A DNA stretch of 11,579 nucleotides from an uncultured Oscillospiraceae bacterium (GCA_934546685.1 CAKTEB010000075.1:1-11579); one strand, 5' to 3'. Shown: positions 1-6,732, numbered from the stretch's first letter. The notes: a model not told the origin generated them from the letters alone. Made by a program: numbers and translations.

Positions 1-78
1 CTCATCTGGGACGGCTGACACTGCGCCGACGACGACACTGAGGGCTTCATGATCTGGATGAAGGATCTCTGCAAGTAA
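1..78 (+). other. Possible 3' tail of an upstream CDS containing an in-frame UGA
   Basis: The only frame that runs to a stop next to the downstream terminator ends in Cys-Lys and UAA at 76-78. That frame also contains a UGA at 16-18, with Trp-Asp-Gly before it and His-Cys-Ala after it. Two readings are possible. The upstream gene may end at 16-18, leaving 19-78 as 3' UTR. Alternatively the UGA may be decoded as selenocysteine, giving a Sec-His-Cys tail about 20 residues from the C-terminus. Only five codons upstream of the UGA are visible and I see no convincing bacterial SECIS hairpin just after it, so no family can be named. Confidence 0.3.
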
Positions 79-83
79 ACCGC

Positions 84-124
84 AAAAGCCTGGAGCTCCA
101 ACGGAACTCCGGGCTTTTCTTTTA
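84..124 (+). terminator. Rho-independent terminator of the upstream gene
   Basis: A 12-bp stem pairs 84-95 (AAAAGCCTGGAG) with 107-118 (CTCCGGGCTTTT), with one T-G wobble at 91/111. The loop is 11 nt and a T-rich tract follows to about 124. It lies a few bases after the UAA at 76-78. Confidence 0.88.
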
Positions 125-193
125 TAGTTCCGAATAAACCCAGGTGGTTTACGGGGCGTTTTTTGTGGAATTCAGCCATTTATATTTCCATCG

Positions 194-224
194 TTGTTTG
201 TTATACTAATAAACAGAGTATAAT
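194..224 (+). promoter_or_regulatory. Probable promoter of the thioesterase gene
   Basis: A perfect -10 hexamer TATAAT lies at 219-224. The -35 is weak: TTGTTT at 194-199 with a 19-bp spacer, or TTTGTT at 197-202 with 16 bp. A second -10-like TATACT is at 202-207. Transcription would start near 231, only about 10 bases before the ribosome binding site at 241-245. Confidence 0.45.
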
Positions 225-255
225 GAAACGATTTATGAAAAGGAGCTCATTGGCT

Positions 256-1002
256 ATGGATAAATGGCACTACGCCCTGGAATACCAGGTGTCCTCTACG
301 GATACGGACGGCGCCTATGAATACCGCCCCTCGGCCTTATTTGTTCTGCTGCAAAAGGCCATCACCAACCACGCCAAATCCCTGGGCATGGATCGGGACG
401 ACGTGCTTGCCGCATACAACAGCTATTGGATGGTTCTGCGGATCTATGTGCATCTGCACCGGCCTATTATCTGGGGTGAGACGGTGCGCTGTGTCGCCAC
501 TGTTCGGAAGCCCGTCGGTACCCGGGTCTATTGGGACTGTGACCTGTATGTGGGTGACCAGCTGGTGGGCGAGGCATCTACCATCTGGGTGCTGGCCAAC
601 CGGAAGACCAAGCGGCTGATCCTGCTGGAGAACGTGCCGGAGCTTCCCACGGAGGATCCCGAGGGCGCAAAGTCCATCACCCTCTCCCGGATCCAGTTCC
701 CCGAGAGCATGGAAGTCCATGATCTGCGTAAGCTCTACTATTCCGATACTGACATCAACGGCCATATCAGCAACATCCGCTATGTGGATCTGGCCTGCGA
801 TACCGCCGAATTAAACCTCCGGCCCTACGGCGTATTTTTGCAGGATATCACTATGAGTTATGTAGGCGAGTGCTATGCCGGCGAGGAGCTGAAGATCTTA
901 CGGGGCAAGGAAGGCGGCCATATTTACATCCACGGCGCAGGCCCAGACAACTCGGATCGCTTTGACTGCAAGATCCTTATGAGCTCCACAGAAGGACTTT
1001 AA
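256..1002 (+). CDS. Acyl-ACP thioesterase (FatA/FatB-like, double hotdog)
   Basis: The 248-aa product fits the bacterial acyl-ACP thioesterase family, which hydrolyses acyl-ACP in the cytosol to release free fatty acids from type II fatty acid synthesis. The N-terminal half is a first hotdog domain (about residues 1-130), with a Thr-Asp-Thr-Asp-Gly stretch followed by the long helix. The second hotdog (about 150-248) carries the hallmark D166-x-N168-x-H170-x-x-N173-x-x-Y176. N168 and H170 correspond to the active-site Asn/His of plant thioesterases. Length matches bacterial family members. The reading frame opens at 163, but the start at 256 is chosen because AGGAG (241-245) lies 10 nt upstream and the protein sequence becomes family-like only from Met-Asp-Lys-Trp. 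The gene is monocistronic, bounded by its own promoter and terminator. Chain-length preference cannot be read from the sequence. Confidence 0.9.
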   Translation: MDKWHYALEYQVSSTDTDGAYEYRPSALFVLLQKAITNHAKSLGMDRDDVLAAYNSYWMVLRIYVHLHRPIIWGETVRCVATVRKPVGTRVYWDCDLYVGDQLVGEASTIWVLANRKTKRLILLENVPELPTEDPEGAKSITLSRIQFPESMEVHDLRKLYYSDTDINGHISNIRYVDLACDTAELNLRPYGVFLQDITMSYVGECYAGEELKILRGKEGGHIYIHGAGPDNSDRFDCKILMSSTEGL

Positions 1003-1026
1003 CAATAAAGCGGTATGTTCCATCTG

Positions 1027-1058
1027 ATCCCGGGCAGCTATGGCTGCCCGGGATTTTT
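1027..1058 (+). terminator. Rho-independent terminator after the thioesterase gene
   Basis: A perfect 12-bp inverted repeat, ATCCCGGGCAGC (1027-1038) and GCTGCCCGGGAT (1043-1054), has a TATG loop. A run of five T residues lies at 1054-1058. It lies 24 bases after the stop codon. Confidence 0.95.
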
Positions 1059-1066
1059 GCATAATC

Positions 1067-1096
1067 TTCACACAAAATATGCAAATTTTCTGTGAA
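1067..1096 (+). repeat. 30-bp near-perfect inverted repeat (candidate operator)
   Basis: The arms are TTCACACAAAAT (1067-1078) and ATTTTCTGTGAA (1085-1096), separated by ATGCAA. They match at 11 of 12 positions. The element lies 6 bp upstream of the -35 of the DUF1538/P-II operon, outside the preceding terminator. That position and its A/T-rich dyad suit a transcription factor site. It has no T tract, so it is unlikely to be a terminator. The protein that would bind it is unknown. Confidence 0.55.
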
Positions 1097-1101
1097 TCCT
1101 A

Positions 1102-1130
1102 TTGGCGAATCGGCGTTTCTATGCTAAAAT
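1102..1130 (+). promoter_or_regulatory. Promoter of the DUF1538/P-II operon
   Basis: The -35 TTGGCG (1102-1107) and -10 TAAAAT (1125-1130) are separated by exactly 17 bp. The predicted start is near 1137, leaving a leader of about 36 nt that includes the AAGGAG at 1161-1166. Confidence 0.6.
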
Positions 1131-1172
1131 AATATCAAGACGCAACAAATCGATGATAGAAAGGAGCATTTT

Positions 1173-2714
1173 TTGTCCCACAATGAACTCTTACTGGTAA
1201 AAATCCGCGAATCTCTTGCGGCGGTGCTGCCCATCACCGCCATTGTTTTAGTGATCGCCGTGACCATCGCGCCGCTGACACCGGGAACTCTGGTGCTGTT
1301 TCTCTTCGGAGCGCTGCTGCTGGTCTTCGGTATGGGCCTGTTTACGCTGGGCGTGGATATGTCCATGATCCCCATGGGCGACGGCATCGGCGTGGAGATC
1401 AGCCGGGCCAGGGGCGTGATCCTGCCGCTGATCCTTTCAGCGGTGCTGGGCATCGTAGTGACCATTGCGGAGCCGGATCTGCAGGTGCTGGCGAATCAAC
1501 TGCCCTCGGTGTCCAATCTGACGCTGATCTTGGCGGTGGCCCTGGGAGTGGGCTTCTTCCTCTGTGTCAGCCAGCTGCGCATGCTGCTGAACATTCCCCT
1601 GTCCTATACCCTGCTGTTTTTCTATGGATTGGTGTTTTTGCTGTCCTTTTTCACCCCAGCACACTTTGTGCCTGTGGCCTTTGACTCCGGCGGCGTGACC
1701 ACCGGTCCGGTGACGGTGCCCTTTATCATGGCCCTGGGCATCGGCATGGCGGCCATCCGAAGCGACAAGAACTCCAGCAGCGATTCCTTTGGCCTGGTGG
1801 CCCTATGCTCCATTGGCCCGATTTTGTCCGTAATGATTTTAGGCATTCTGACCCCGGATATGGACGCGGTCTATACTCCGGTCCGCATCCCACAGCTGGA
1901 CACCACCCGGGACGCTGCCCTGGCCTTTGCCCAGGAGATCCCCAGCTATCTCCTGGAGGTAGCATTGGCGCTTCTGCCAGTTATGGTGATCTTTGCGCTG
2001 TTTCAGCTGCTGTTCCGGCGGTTCCATCGGCGGCAGCTGGGCCGAATTTTGGTAGGACTGCTCTACACCTATGCGGGCCTGGTGCTGTTTCTCACCGGCG
2101 TCAACGTGGGCTTTATGCCTGCTGGTGCTACCATCGGCGCGACACTGGCCTCCGGGCCCCTCAAATGGACGCTGATCCCCATTGGCGCGCTGGTGGGCTT
2201 CTTCATCGTCCGAGCGGAACCGGCGGTGCAGGTGCTCACCCGGCAGGTGGAGGAGATCTCCAACGGCTCCATCACGCAAAAGGCCATCTATACGGCCCTG
2301 TCCCTGGGCATCGCACTGTCTGTGGGGCTGGCCATGCTGCGGCTGCTCACCGGCATCAGCCTCATGTGGTTCCTGCTTCCCGGCTACGCCCTGTCGCTGA
2401 TCCTGACATTCTTTGTGCCGCAGATCTTTACCGGCGTAGCCTTCGACTCCGGCGGCGTGGCCTCCGGCCCCATGACTACCACATTTCTGCTGCCACTGGC
2501 CATGGGCGCCTGTGAGGCCCTGAGCGGCAACGTACTCACCGACGCCTTCGGCATTGTGGCTCTGGTGGCCATGACGCCCCTGTGCACCATACAGCTCCTG
2601 GGCCTGGTGGGCCAGCTGCGGACAAAGGCAGCTGCCTATGCCATGGAGCAGGCCCTCCGGGACGAGATCCAGGCCATGGAGGACCACATGATCTTCTGGG
2701 AGGTGGACACATGA
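1173..2714 (+). CDS. DUF1538 family integral membrane protein, two fused repeats (putative cation/proton antiporter)
   Basis: This 513-aa, very hydrophobic polytopic protein is built from two homologous halves. Each half has an Ala-Phe-Asp-Ser-Gly-Gly-Val motif (A169-V175 and A423-V429, 254 residues apart) and a Glu-Pro-x-x-Gln-Val-Leu motif (E100 and E349, 249 apart). The acidic residues in these otherwise apolar regions are candidates for ion binding. This is the DUF1538 signature. From memory, a paired DUF1538 system (UmpAB of Halomonas) was reported as a Na+(Li+,K+)/H+ antiporter, and here both units would be in one chain. Substrate is inference. The start is UUG at 1173, with AAGGAG at 1161-1166 and 6-nt spacing. 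No in-frame ATG is as well placed. The stop overlaps the start of the P-II gene (ATGA at 2711-2714), implying translational coupling. Confidence 0.85.
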   Translation: MSHNELLLVKIRESLAAVLPITAIVLVIAVTIAPLTPGTLVLFLFGALLLVFGMGLFTLGVDMSMIPMGDGIGVEISRARGVILPLILSAVLGIVVTIAEPDLQVLANQLPSVSNLTLILAVALGVGFFLCVSQLRMLLNIPLSYTLLFFYGLVFLLSFFTPAHFVPVAFDSGGVTTGPVTVPFIMALGIGMAAIRSDKNSSSDSFGLVALCSIGPILSVMILGILTPDMDAVYTPVRIPQLDTTRDAALAFAQEIPSYLLEVALALLPVMVIFALFQLLFRRFHRRQLGRILVGLLYTYAGLVLFLTGVNVGFMPAGATIGATLASGPLKWTLIPIGALVGFFIVRAEPAVQVLTRQVEEISNGSITQKAIYTALSLGIALSVGLAMLRLLTGISLMWFLLPGYALSLILTFFVPQIFTGVAFDSGGVASGPMTTTFLLPLAMGACEALSGNVLTDAFGIVALVAMTPLCTIQLLGLVGQLRTKAAAYAMEQALRDEIQAMEDHMIFWEVDT

Positions 2715-3388
2715 CAACTCCAGCTAACATGCAGCTGCTGCTCTCCATTGTCCAGCGGGGCGAGGGCATGGCGCTGGCCCGCACCTACGAGACCTTCCGT
2801 GTGACCCAGCATTTCCAGTCCGCCGGTCAGGGCACCGCGGCCTCTCACCTGCTGGACACCCTGGGCTTCGGCACCAGCGAGCGGGATGTGCTCCTGAGCA
2901 TCGCCCCCAAGGACACTGTCCGGCAGCTCATGTATTACTTAACAGATCAGGATCGGCCCAGTTTAGGGGCCAAGGGCATCGCGTGCAGCCTTGATATCAG
3001 CGGCCTCAGCGCGATTTTAGCTCTGGGCCTGTCACGGATCGAAGCAATGGAGCCAGAAAGGGGAGAAATGCTCATGGAACAGGGAAATCATCACGGCCTC
3101 ATCCTGGTGGCGGTGAATCAAGGCTACACCGACGCGGTCATGGACACCGCCAGAGAATGCGGCGCCCGAGGAGGCACAGTGATCCGGGCACGCTGGGTGG
3201 GCGCAAAGACCGTTGAGAAATTCTCCGGCATCACCATCCAGGAGGAAAAGGAACTGCTGGCCATCGTGGCCGCGGCTAAGGATCAGAAGAAGATCATGGA
3301 GGAGATCAATCGGCTCCACGGGCTCCGCTCATCCCCTCAGGCAGTGGTCATCGGGCTGCCCATCGACCATATGGCAAAGCTGGATTGA
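2711..3388 (+). CDS. Tandem P-II-like regulatory protein
   Basis: The product has 225 aa. The C-terminal half (about 128-225) is recognisably P-II/GlnB-like. It has the beta strand Gly-Leu-Ile-Leu-Val-Ala-Val, a helix, the Gly-Ala-Arg-Gly-Gly-Thr turn at G151-T156 followed by Ile-Arg-Ala-Arg, and then a Lys-Glu-Leu-Leu-Ala-Ile-Val strand. The N-terminal half (about 10-110) repeats the same strand/helix order but has lost the Gly-Ala-Arg-Gly turn. The protein is therefore a duplicated P-II fold with one degenerate half. The T-loop region is short and lacks the uridylylated Tyr context of GlnB. P-II proteins are cytosolic trimers that sense ATP/ADP and other small molecules and often bind a membrane transporter encoded beside them, as AmtB-GlnK does. 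Here the likely partner is the overlapping DUF1538 gene. GGGAGG (2698-2703) supports the start at 2711. The reading frame is open further upstream, inside the DUF1538 gene, but that extension is only a shadow. Confidence 0.82.
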   Translation: MTTPANMQLLLSIVQRGEGMALARTYETFRVTQHFQSAGQGTAASHLLDTLGFGTSERDVLLSIAPKDTVRQLMYYLTDQDRPSLGAKGIACSLDISGLSAILALGLSRIEAMEPERGEMLMEQGNHHGLILVAVNQGYTDAVMDTARECGARGGTVIRARWVGAKTVEKFSGITIQEEKELLAIVAAAKDQKKIMEEINRLHGLRSSPQAVVIGLPIDHMAKLD

Positions 3389-3405
3389 ACCGCCGCCGCA
3401 TAGAG

Positions 3406-3446
3406 AAAACAGCGTACCGCAGAATCGACGCGGTACGCTGTTTTTT
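3406..3446. terminator. Bidirectional terminator between the P-II gene and trpZ
   Basis: A 15-bp perfect stem pairs AAAACAGCGTACCGC (3406-3420) with GCGGTACGCTGTTTT (3430-3444) around a 9-nt loop. T6 (3441-3446) follows on the + strand and T4 on the - strand. It lies between convergent genes, 17 bases after the P-II stop and just beyond the trpZ stop, so it can serve both. Confidence 0.93.
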
Positions 3447-3454
3447 AATTCAGT

Positions 3455-4261
3455 TTAGTCCATTGCGGTGAGGATCCGGTCGTTGTCCAGCTCCTTGCCT
3501 GCGCTGACGGAAAACTTCTCCAGCAGATCCTCCACGGTCATATGAGACCGTTCCTCTCCGGAAATATCCAGGACGATCCGTCCTGAGTCCATCATCAGCG
3601 TCCGATTGCCCAGGCTCAGGGCCTGAGACATATTATGGGTCACCATCAGGCAGGTGATCTTCCGCTCCGCCACCACGTTTTTCGTGATCTCCAGTACCTT
3701 CTCAGCGGTACCGGGATCCAGGGCCGCCGTATGCTCATCCAGCAGCAGCAGCTTCGGGGTGACCATGGTGGCCATCAGCAGGGTCAGAGCCTGACGCTGG
3801 CCGCCGGACAGCAGTCCCACGGGATTCTTCATCCGATCCTCCAGGCCCATGCCCAACTGGGACAGCATCTCCCGGAACATCTCGCGCTCCTTTTTGGAAG
3901 TGCGGCTGAAAAAGGCTAATCGATGCCGGGACTGACGGAGATAGGCGATGGCAAGATTCTCCTCGATGGTCATATGGGGCGCGGTGCCCTTCAGCGGATC
4001 CTGGAACAGGTGGCCGATCATCTCGCTGCGATGGTATTCCCGCATAAAGGTGATATCCTGGCCGTCCAGCTCAATGGTGCCGTCGTCCACATAGAAATTA
4101 CCGGCGATGGCTCCGAACATGGTGGACTTGCCCGCGCCGTTGGAGCCTACGATGGTGGCAAACTCACCGGCATCCAGATGGAGGCTCAGGCTGTTCAGGG
4201 CAGTTTTCTCATTGACGGTGCCGGCGTTAAAGGTCTTGGTGATATTGGTCAGTGTCAGCAT
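3455..4261 (-). CDS. trpZ: ABC transporter ATP-binding protein, tryptophan (TrpZ-like, COG1101 type)
   Basis: This 268-aa cytosolic ATPase powers import by the transporter encoded by trpX and trpY. Visible motifs are Walker A G39-SNGAGKS-T47, Q-loop Q87, the ABC signature LSGGQRQ at 151-157, Walker B LLLLDE at 171-176, and the switch His at H209. The D-loop region reads Asp-Glu-His-Thr-Ala-Ala-Leu-Asp, with His where most ABC ATPases have Pro or Ala. That variant is typical of the family that accompanies ABC_sub_bind-type binding proteins. The start at 4261 is preferred because GGAGGTG lies about 5 nt upstream. The longer frame back to 4372 overlaps trpY and does not look like protein. The first 7 bases overlap the end of trpY, so the two are translationally coupled. 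This is the last gene of the T-box-controlled operon. The substrate assignment rests on the leader, not on the ATPase itself. Confidence 0.9.
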   Translation of the reverse strand: MLTLTNITKTFNAGTVNEKTALNSLSLHLDAGEFATIVGSNGAGKSTMFGAIAGNFYVDDGTIELDGQDITFMREYHRSEMIGHLFQDPLKGTAPHMTIEENLAIAYLRQSRHRLAFFSRTSKKEREMFREMLSQLGMGLEDRMKNPVGLLSGGQRQALTLLMATMVTPKLLLLDEHTAALDPGTAEKVLEITKNVVAERKITCLMVTHNMSQALSLGNRTLMMDSGRIVLDISGEERSHMTVEDLLEKFSVSAGKELDNDRILTAMD

Positions 4262-5187
4262 TTCGCACCTCCGCGTCTTGTGGCCTTCTGCTTCTGGAAG
4301 GCGGCATAGCGCTTCATGGCCGGGGACGCAATGGCCACCGCCACGATCAGGGCGGACACCAGCTTCATGCACTCAGCGGGTACGTTCAGCCGCAGGGCCA
4401 CCGCTACAAACAGTCGGTACAGGCAGGAGCCCAGGATCGCACCCAGGGCCCGGCGGAACATGCCGCCCTTGCCGATGAGGGTCTCGCCGATGATGAGAGA
4501 GGCCAGGGCGATGGTCACCATGCCGGTGCCCAGGTTGATATCGCAGCTCTTCTGATACTGGGCCAGCACCGCCCCGGACAGGGCCGTGAGGCTGCCGGAG
4601 ACGCAGAGGCCCACGGTGATGGTAAAGGCGGGATTTACGGAGGAGGCCTTGATCATGTCCGGGCTGTCGCCGGTGGCGCGGATGGAAAGGCCCAGCCGGG
4701 TCTTGAGGAACAGCGCCAGAAGCGCCGCCACCACCAGCACGATCACCAGCGCCACCGCCAGCTTATACCAGGAGCCCAATACGCCGCCAAAGGCATTCTT
4801 GGCCATGGTAAAGATGTTGTCGCACTTGAAGATGCTCAGGGTAGATGAGAAGCCCATCACCGCCAGATTGACGGTATAGAGGCCGGTGTTGACGATGATG
4901 CCCGCAAGGATGCTCTCTACTCCCAGTCGGGTCTGAAGGAACGCGGTGATATACCCGGACAGCACCCCCGCAAGCATGGCCGCAAACAGCGCCAGAATGG
5001 GATGCCCCAGCAGGGTCACCTGGCAGCACACGGCACAGCCCAGGGTAAAGCAGCTGTCGGTACTCAGATCCGCAATGTTCAAAATGGAATAGCTCAGGAA
5101 CAGCGCCAGAGCCACCAGCGCGTAGATGCTTCCCAGCTCCATGGCCGTCTGGGCCGTGGACAGGGTGAAAATGGACGCAATGGACAT
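4255..5187 (-). CDS. trpY: ABC transporter permease, tryptophan (TrpY-like, COG4120 type)
   Basis: This 310-aa integral membrane protein has about eight to nine hydrophobic segments and is the membrane channel of the transporter. It belongs to the branched-chain amino acid/ribose-like permease superfamily. The sequence includes Gly-Ser-Ile-Tyr-Ala-Leu-Val-Ala-Leu-Ala near the N-terminus and Leu-Gly-Leu-Ser-Ile-Arg-Ala-Thr-Gly-Asp in the cytoplasmic loop after about residue 165. That loop is the usual ATPase contact region of this superfamily. The N-terminus has several Cys residues (Cys-Phe-Thr-Leu-Gly-Cys-Ala-Val-Cys-Cys), which is common in this permease group. The start at 5187 has AGGGAG about 9 nt upstream. 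It follows trpX after a 78-bp gap holding a strong hairpin, and its stop overlaps trpZ by 7 bases. Confidence 0.9.
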   Translation of the reverse strand: MSIASIFTLSTAQTAMELGSIYALVALALFLSYSILNIADLSTDSCFTLGCAVCCQVTLLGHPILALFAAMLAGVLSGYITAFLQTRLGVESILAGIIVNTGLYTVNLAVMGFSSTLSIFKCDNIFTMAKNAFGGVLGSWYKLAVALVIVLVVAALLALFLKTRLGLSIRATGDSPDMIKASSVNPAFTITVGLCVSGSLTALSGAVLAQYQKSCDINLGTGMVTIALASLIIGETLIGKGGMFRRALGAILGSCLYRLFVAVALRLNVPAECMKLVSALIVAVAIASPAMKRYAAFQKQKATRRGGAKC

Positions 5188-5203
5188 GTTCTATCTCCCT
5201 CTT

Positions 5204-5236
5204 AAAGCAGGGCGGGAGATGATCCCGCCCTGCTTT
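5204..5236 (-). terminator. Strong intergenic hairpin between trpX and trpY (partial terminator or mRNA stabiliser)
   Basis: A 14-bp perfect stem pairs 5204-5217 with 5223-5236; its core is GCAGGGCGGGA against TCCCGCCCTGC, with a 5-nt loop. In the direction of the operon it is followed by only TTT and then the trpY ribosome binding site, so termination should be leaky. On the + strand it is followed by T5, but no + strand gene ends here. Hairpins after a binding-protein gene often raise its product relative to the downstream permease by retarding 3' decay or by partial termination. That role is inference. Confidence 0.75.
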
Positions 5237-5265
5237 TTGTGTAGTATATGGATGCTCGCGGACGC

Positions 5266-6399
5266 TTAGTCGAAGCTCTCCTGGGTAACAGTCTCCTTGA
5301 CCTCCTCGCAGAGATCCTTGAAGGAGCTGTAGTCCAGGCCGATGGCCTCGGCGGTCTCGGTGTTCACCATGGCGATGCCGCTGGACATAATCTCGACAGC
5401 GGTAGCGGCGGGATCCGCGCCGTTCACCAGAATATCGACCACCATGTCAGCAGTGGCGGTGCCCAGGGTCACATAGTTGACGCCGTAGCCGCAGGCCGCA
5501 CCGTTCAGGGCAAAGGAGTCAGCGCCAGCATAGTGGGGGATCTTCGCGTCTACGAACTTCTCGTAGATGGCCAGCTCAGCGGTCATCACGGTGTTGTCGG
5601 TGGGAGTAAACACAGCGTCCACACCGGCGGCAATCAGGGCATCGGCGGCCAGAGCAACCTCATCATTGGTAGTGCCGGTCTTCTCGATGGTCTCAATGCC
5701 CTTCTCCTGGCAGTAGGCCTTGGCAGAGGCAATGGCGCTCTTGGAGGAATCCTGGCCCTGGTCATAGAGGAGGCCAAGGGTCTTCATGTCGGGGTTGGCA
5801 GAGAGCATCAGGTCGATGAAGGCCTCTACGTTCAGGGCATCGGAGGTGCCGGTGACGTTGGAGCCGGGGGCGTCCAGAGACTCTACCAGACCGGCGCTGA
5901 CAGGATCAGACACTGCGGAGAACACCACGGGGATCTGATTTTCCTCGGTGGCAGCCTGCATGATCAGGGCTGCGGGAGTGGCGATGGGAATGATCACGTC
6001 CACATCGTCGGCCACCAGATCAGAGGCGATCTGGTTCAGGGTCGTGGAATCCGCCTGGCCGTTCTTGGTGTAGTCGGCATAATCAAAGGTCACGCCCAAC
6101 TCCTGGCCCTTGGCGTCCAGCTCTGCCTGAATGGCGGCTTCAATCTGATCCAGGGAGGCGTCGTCTACATACTTGACGATGCCGACCTTGTAGACGGTGC
6201 CCGCCTCGGCGGTCCCCCCTGCCGTGGAATCCTGCTGGGCCTCAGCGGCGGGAGCGGCAGTCTCAGGAGCTGATGCGCTGGATGCGGCGGAGGCCGCTGC
6301 GGAAGATCCGGCGGAAGTGCCGCAGGCCGCCAGGCTCAGGCTCATTGCGGCAGCCATGACCATGGCCAGTGCCTTCTTGACAAATTTCACGTTTTTCAT
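5266..6399 (-). CDS. trpX: ABC transporter substrate-binding lipoprotein, tryptophan (TrpX-like, ABC_sub_bind family)
   Basis: This 377-aa lipoprotein would capture tryptophan outside the cell and deliver it to the permease. The N-terminus is a lipoprotein signal peptide: positive residues to K9, a hydrophobic core 10-22, and a lipobox L23-A-A-C26 with C26 as the lipidated residue. An Ala/Ser-rich flexible linker (about 27-65) precedes the two-lobed periplasmic-binding fold. The fold begins at Tyr-Lys-Val-Gly-Ile-Val and includes Ile-Pro-Ile-Ala-Thr-Pro-Ala-Ala and Pro-Val-Val-Phe-Ser-Ala-Val-Ser-Asp-Pro, both typical of the ABC_sub_bind (COG2984) family. AGGAGGA lies a few bases upstream of the start at 6399. 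It is the first gene of the operon, directly behind the T-box. Tryptophan specificity is supported by the UGG specifier in the leader; family alone would not decide it. Confidence 0.92.
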   Translation of the reverse strand: MKNVKFVKKALAMVMAAAMSLSLAACGTSAGSSAAASAASSASAPETAAPAAEAQQDSTAGGTAEAGTVYKVGIVKYVDDASLDQIEAAIQAELDAKGQELGVTFDYADYTKNGQADSTTLNQIASDLVADDVDVIIPIATPAALIMQAATEENQIPVVFSAVSDPVSAGLVESLDAPGSNVTGTSDALNVEAFIDLMLSANPDMKTLGLLYDQGQDSSKSAIASAKAYCQEKGIETIEKTGTTNDEVALAADALIAAGVDAVFTPTDNTVMTAELAIYEKFVDAKIPHYAGADSFALNGAACGYGVNYVTLGTATADMVVDILVNGADPAATAVEIMSSGIAMVNTETAEAIGLDYSSFKDLCEEVKETVTQESFD

Positions 6400-6460
6400 T
6401 GGGATAGTCCTCCTAAAAATAGTTTCGACTGAAAACGCGGATTCAAGCCGGGGAAGGTAT

Positions 6461-6489
6461 AAAAAAACGCCCTTATCCCCACCTAAGGG
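6461..6489 (-). terminator. T-box-regulated intrinsic terminator
   Basis: On the transcript, CCCUUA (6489-6484) pairs with UAAGGG (6475-6470) around an 8-nt loop and is followed by CG and U7 (6467-6461). It immediately follows the T-box sequence, so it competes with the tRNA-stabilised antiterminator. Confidence 0.85.
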
Positions 6490-6726
6490 ACAAGAGCTAA
6501 CTCCTGCGATACCACCCTAATTGATGCAAAGCATCCGCTCTGCGCACAGTCATGCGCTCCGCTGCTATAACGGGCCGGAACCCCCGTTGCCATCTACTGA
6601 GCTTTCGCCGTTCAAGGCACCCTCACAGGTCCATTCACCTTCGGCTCCCCTGCTGTGATCGCACCACCCACAGCTCTCTTAGAGGTTCTGCCTGAGCTAC
6701 TCTTCCTGCTCATCGGTTTTAAGTAT
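6461..6726 (-). ncRNA. T-box riboswitch leader, tryptophan specifier (UGG)
   Basis: The leader of the trpXYZ mRNA has the order of T-box elements. Near the 5' end is GAUGAGCAGGAAGAGUAGCU, holding the kink-turn-like and AGUA loop E-like motifs. Next come the AGAGAGC bulge strand and the distal loop hairpin CUGUG/CACAG of Stem I, then the specifier region GGUGAAUGGACC with UGG at 6633-6631 followed by A. Stem III pairs AACGGG with CCCGUU (6588-6569). Two extra hairpins follow, one pairing GCGCA with UGCGC and one pairing GAUGC with GCAUC. The T-box AGGGUGGUAUCGCAGG lies at 6518-6503. The terminator ends at 6461. Uncharged tRNA-Trp would pair with the specifier and the UGGU of the antiterminator, allowing read-through into trpX. 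The specifier assignment was read by eye from position and the GAA-NNN-A pattern. The structure was not computed. Confidence 0.92.
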
Positions 6727-6732
6727 GGCCTG

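Noticed and set aside
136..170. AAACC/GGTTT mini-hairpin and later T6 before the thioesterase promoter
   Set aside because: The stem is only 5 bp and is separated from the T run by a G-rich stretch. The terminator at 84-124 already explains the end of the upstream transcript.
163..255. Upstream extension of the thioesterase frame to 163
   Set aside because: It includes the -10 region of the gene's own promoter, and the encoded residues do not resemble the family. The AGGAG points to 256.
1839..2717. - strand open frame of 292 codons opposite the DUF1538 gene
   Set aside because: It is Gln/His/Gly-rich and shadow-like. The + strand frame carries the repeated Asp-Ser-Gly-Gly motifs.
5248..6273. 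Long open frame on the + strand opposite trpX (341 codons)
   Set aside because: It is Gly-rich, low-complexity antisense sequence over an unmistakable binding lipoprotein.
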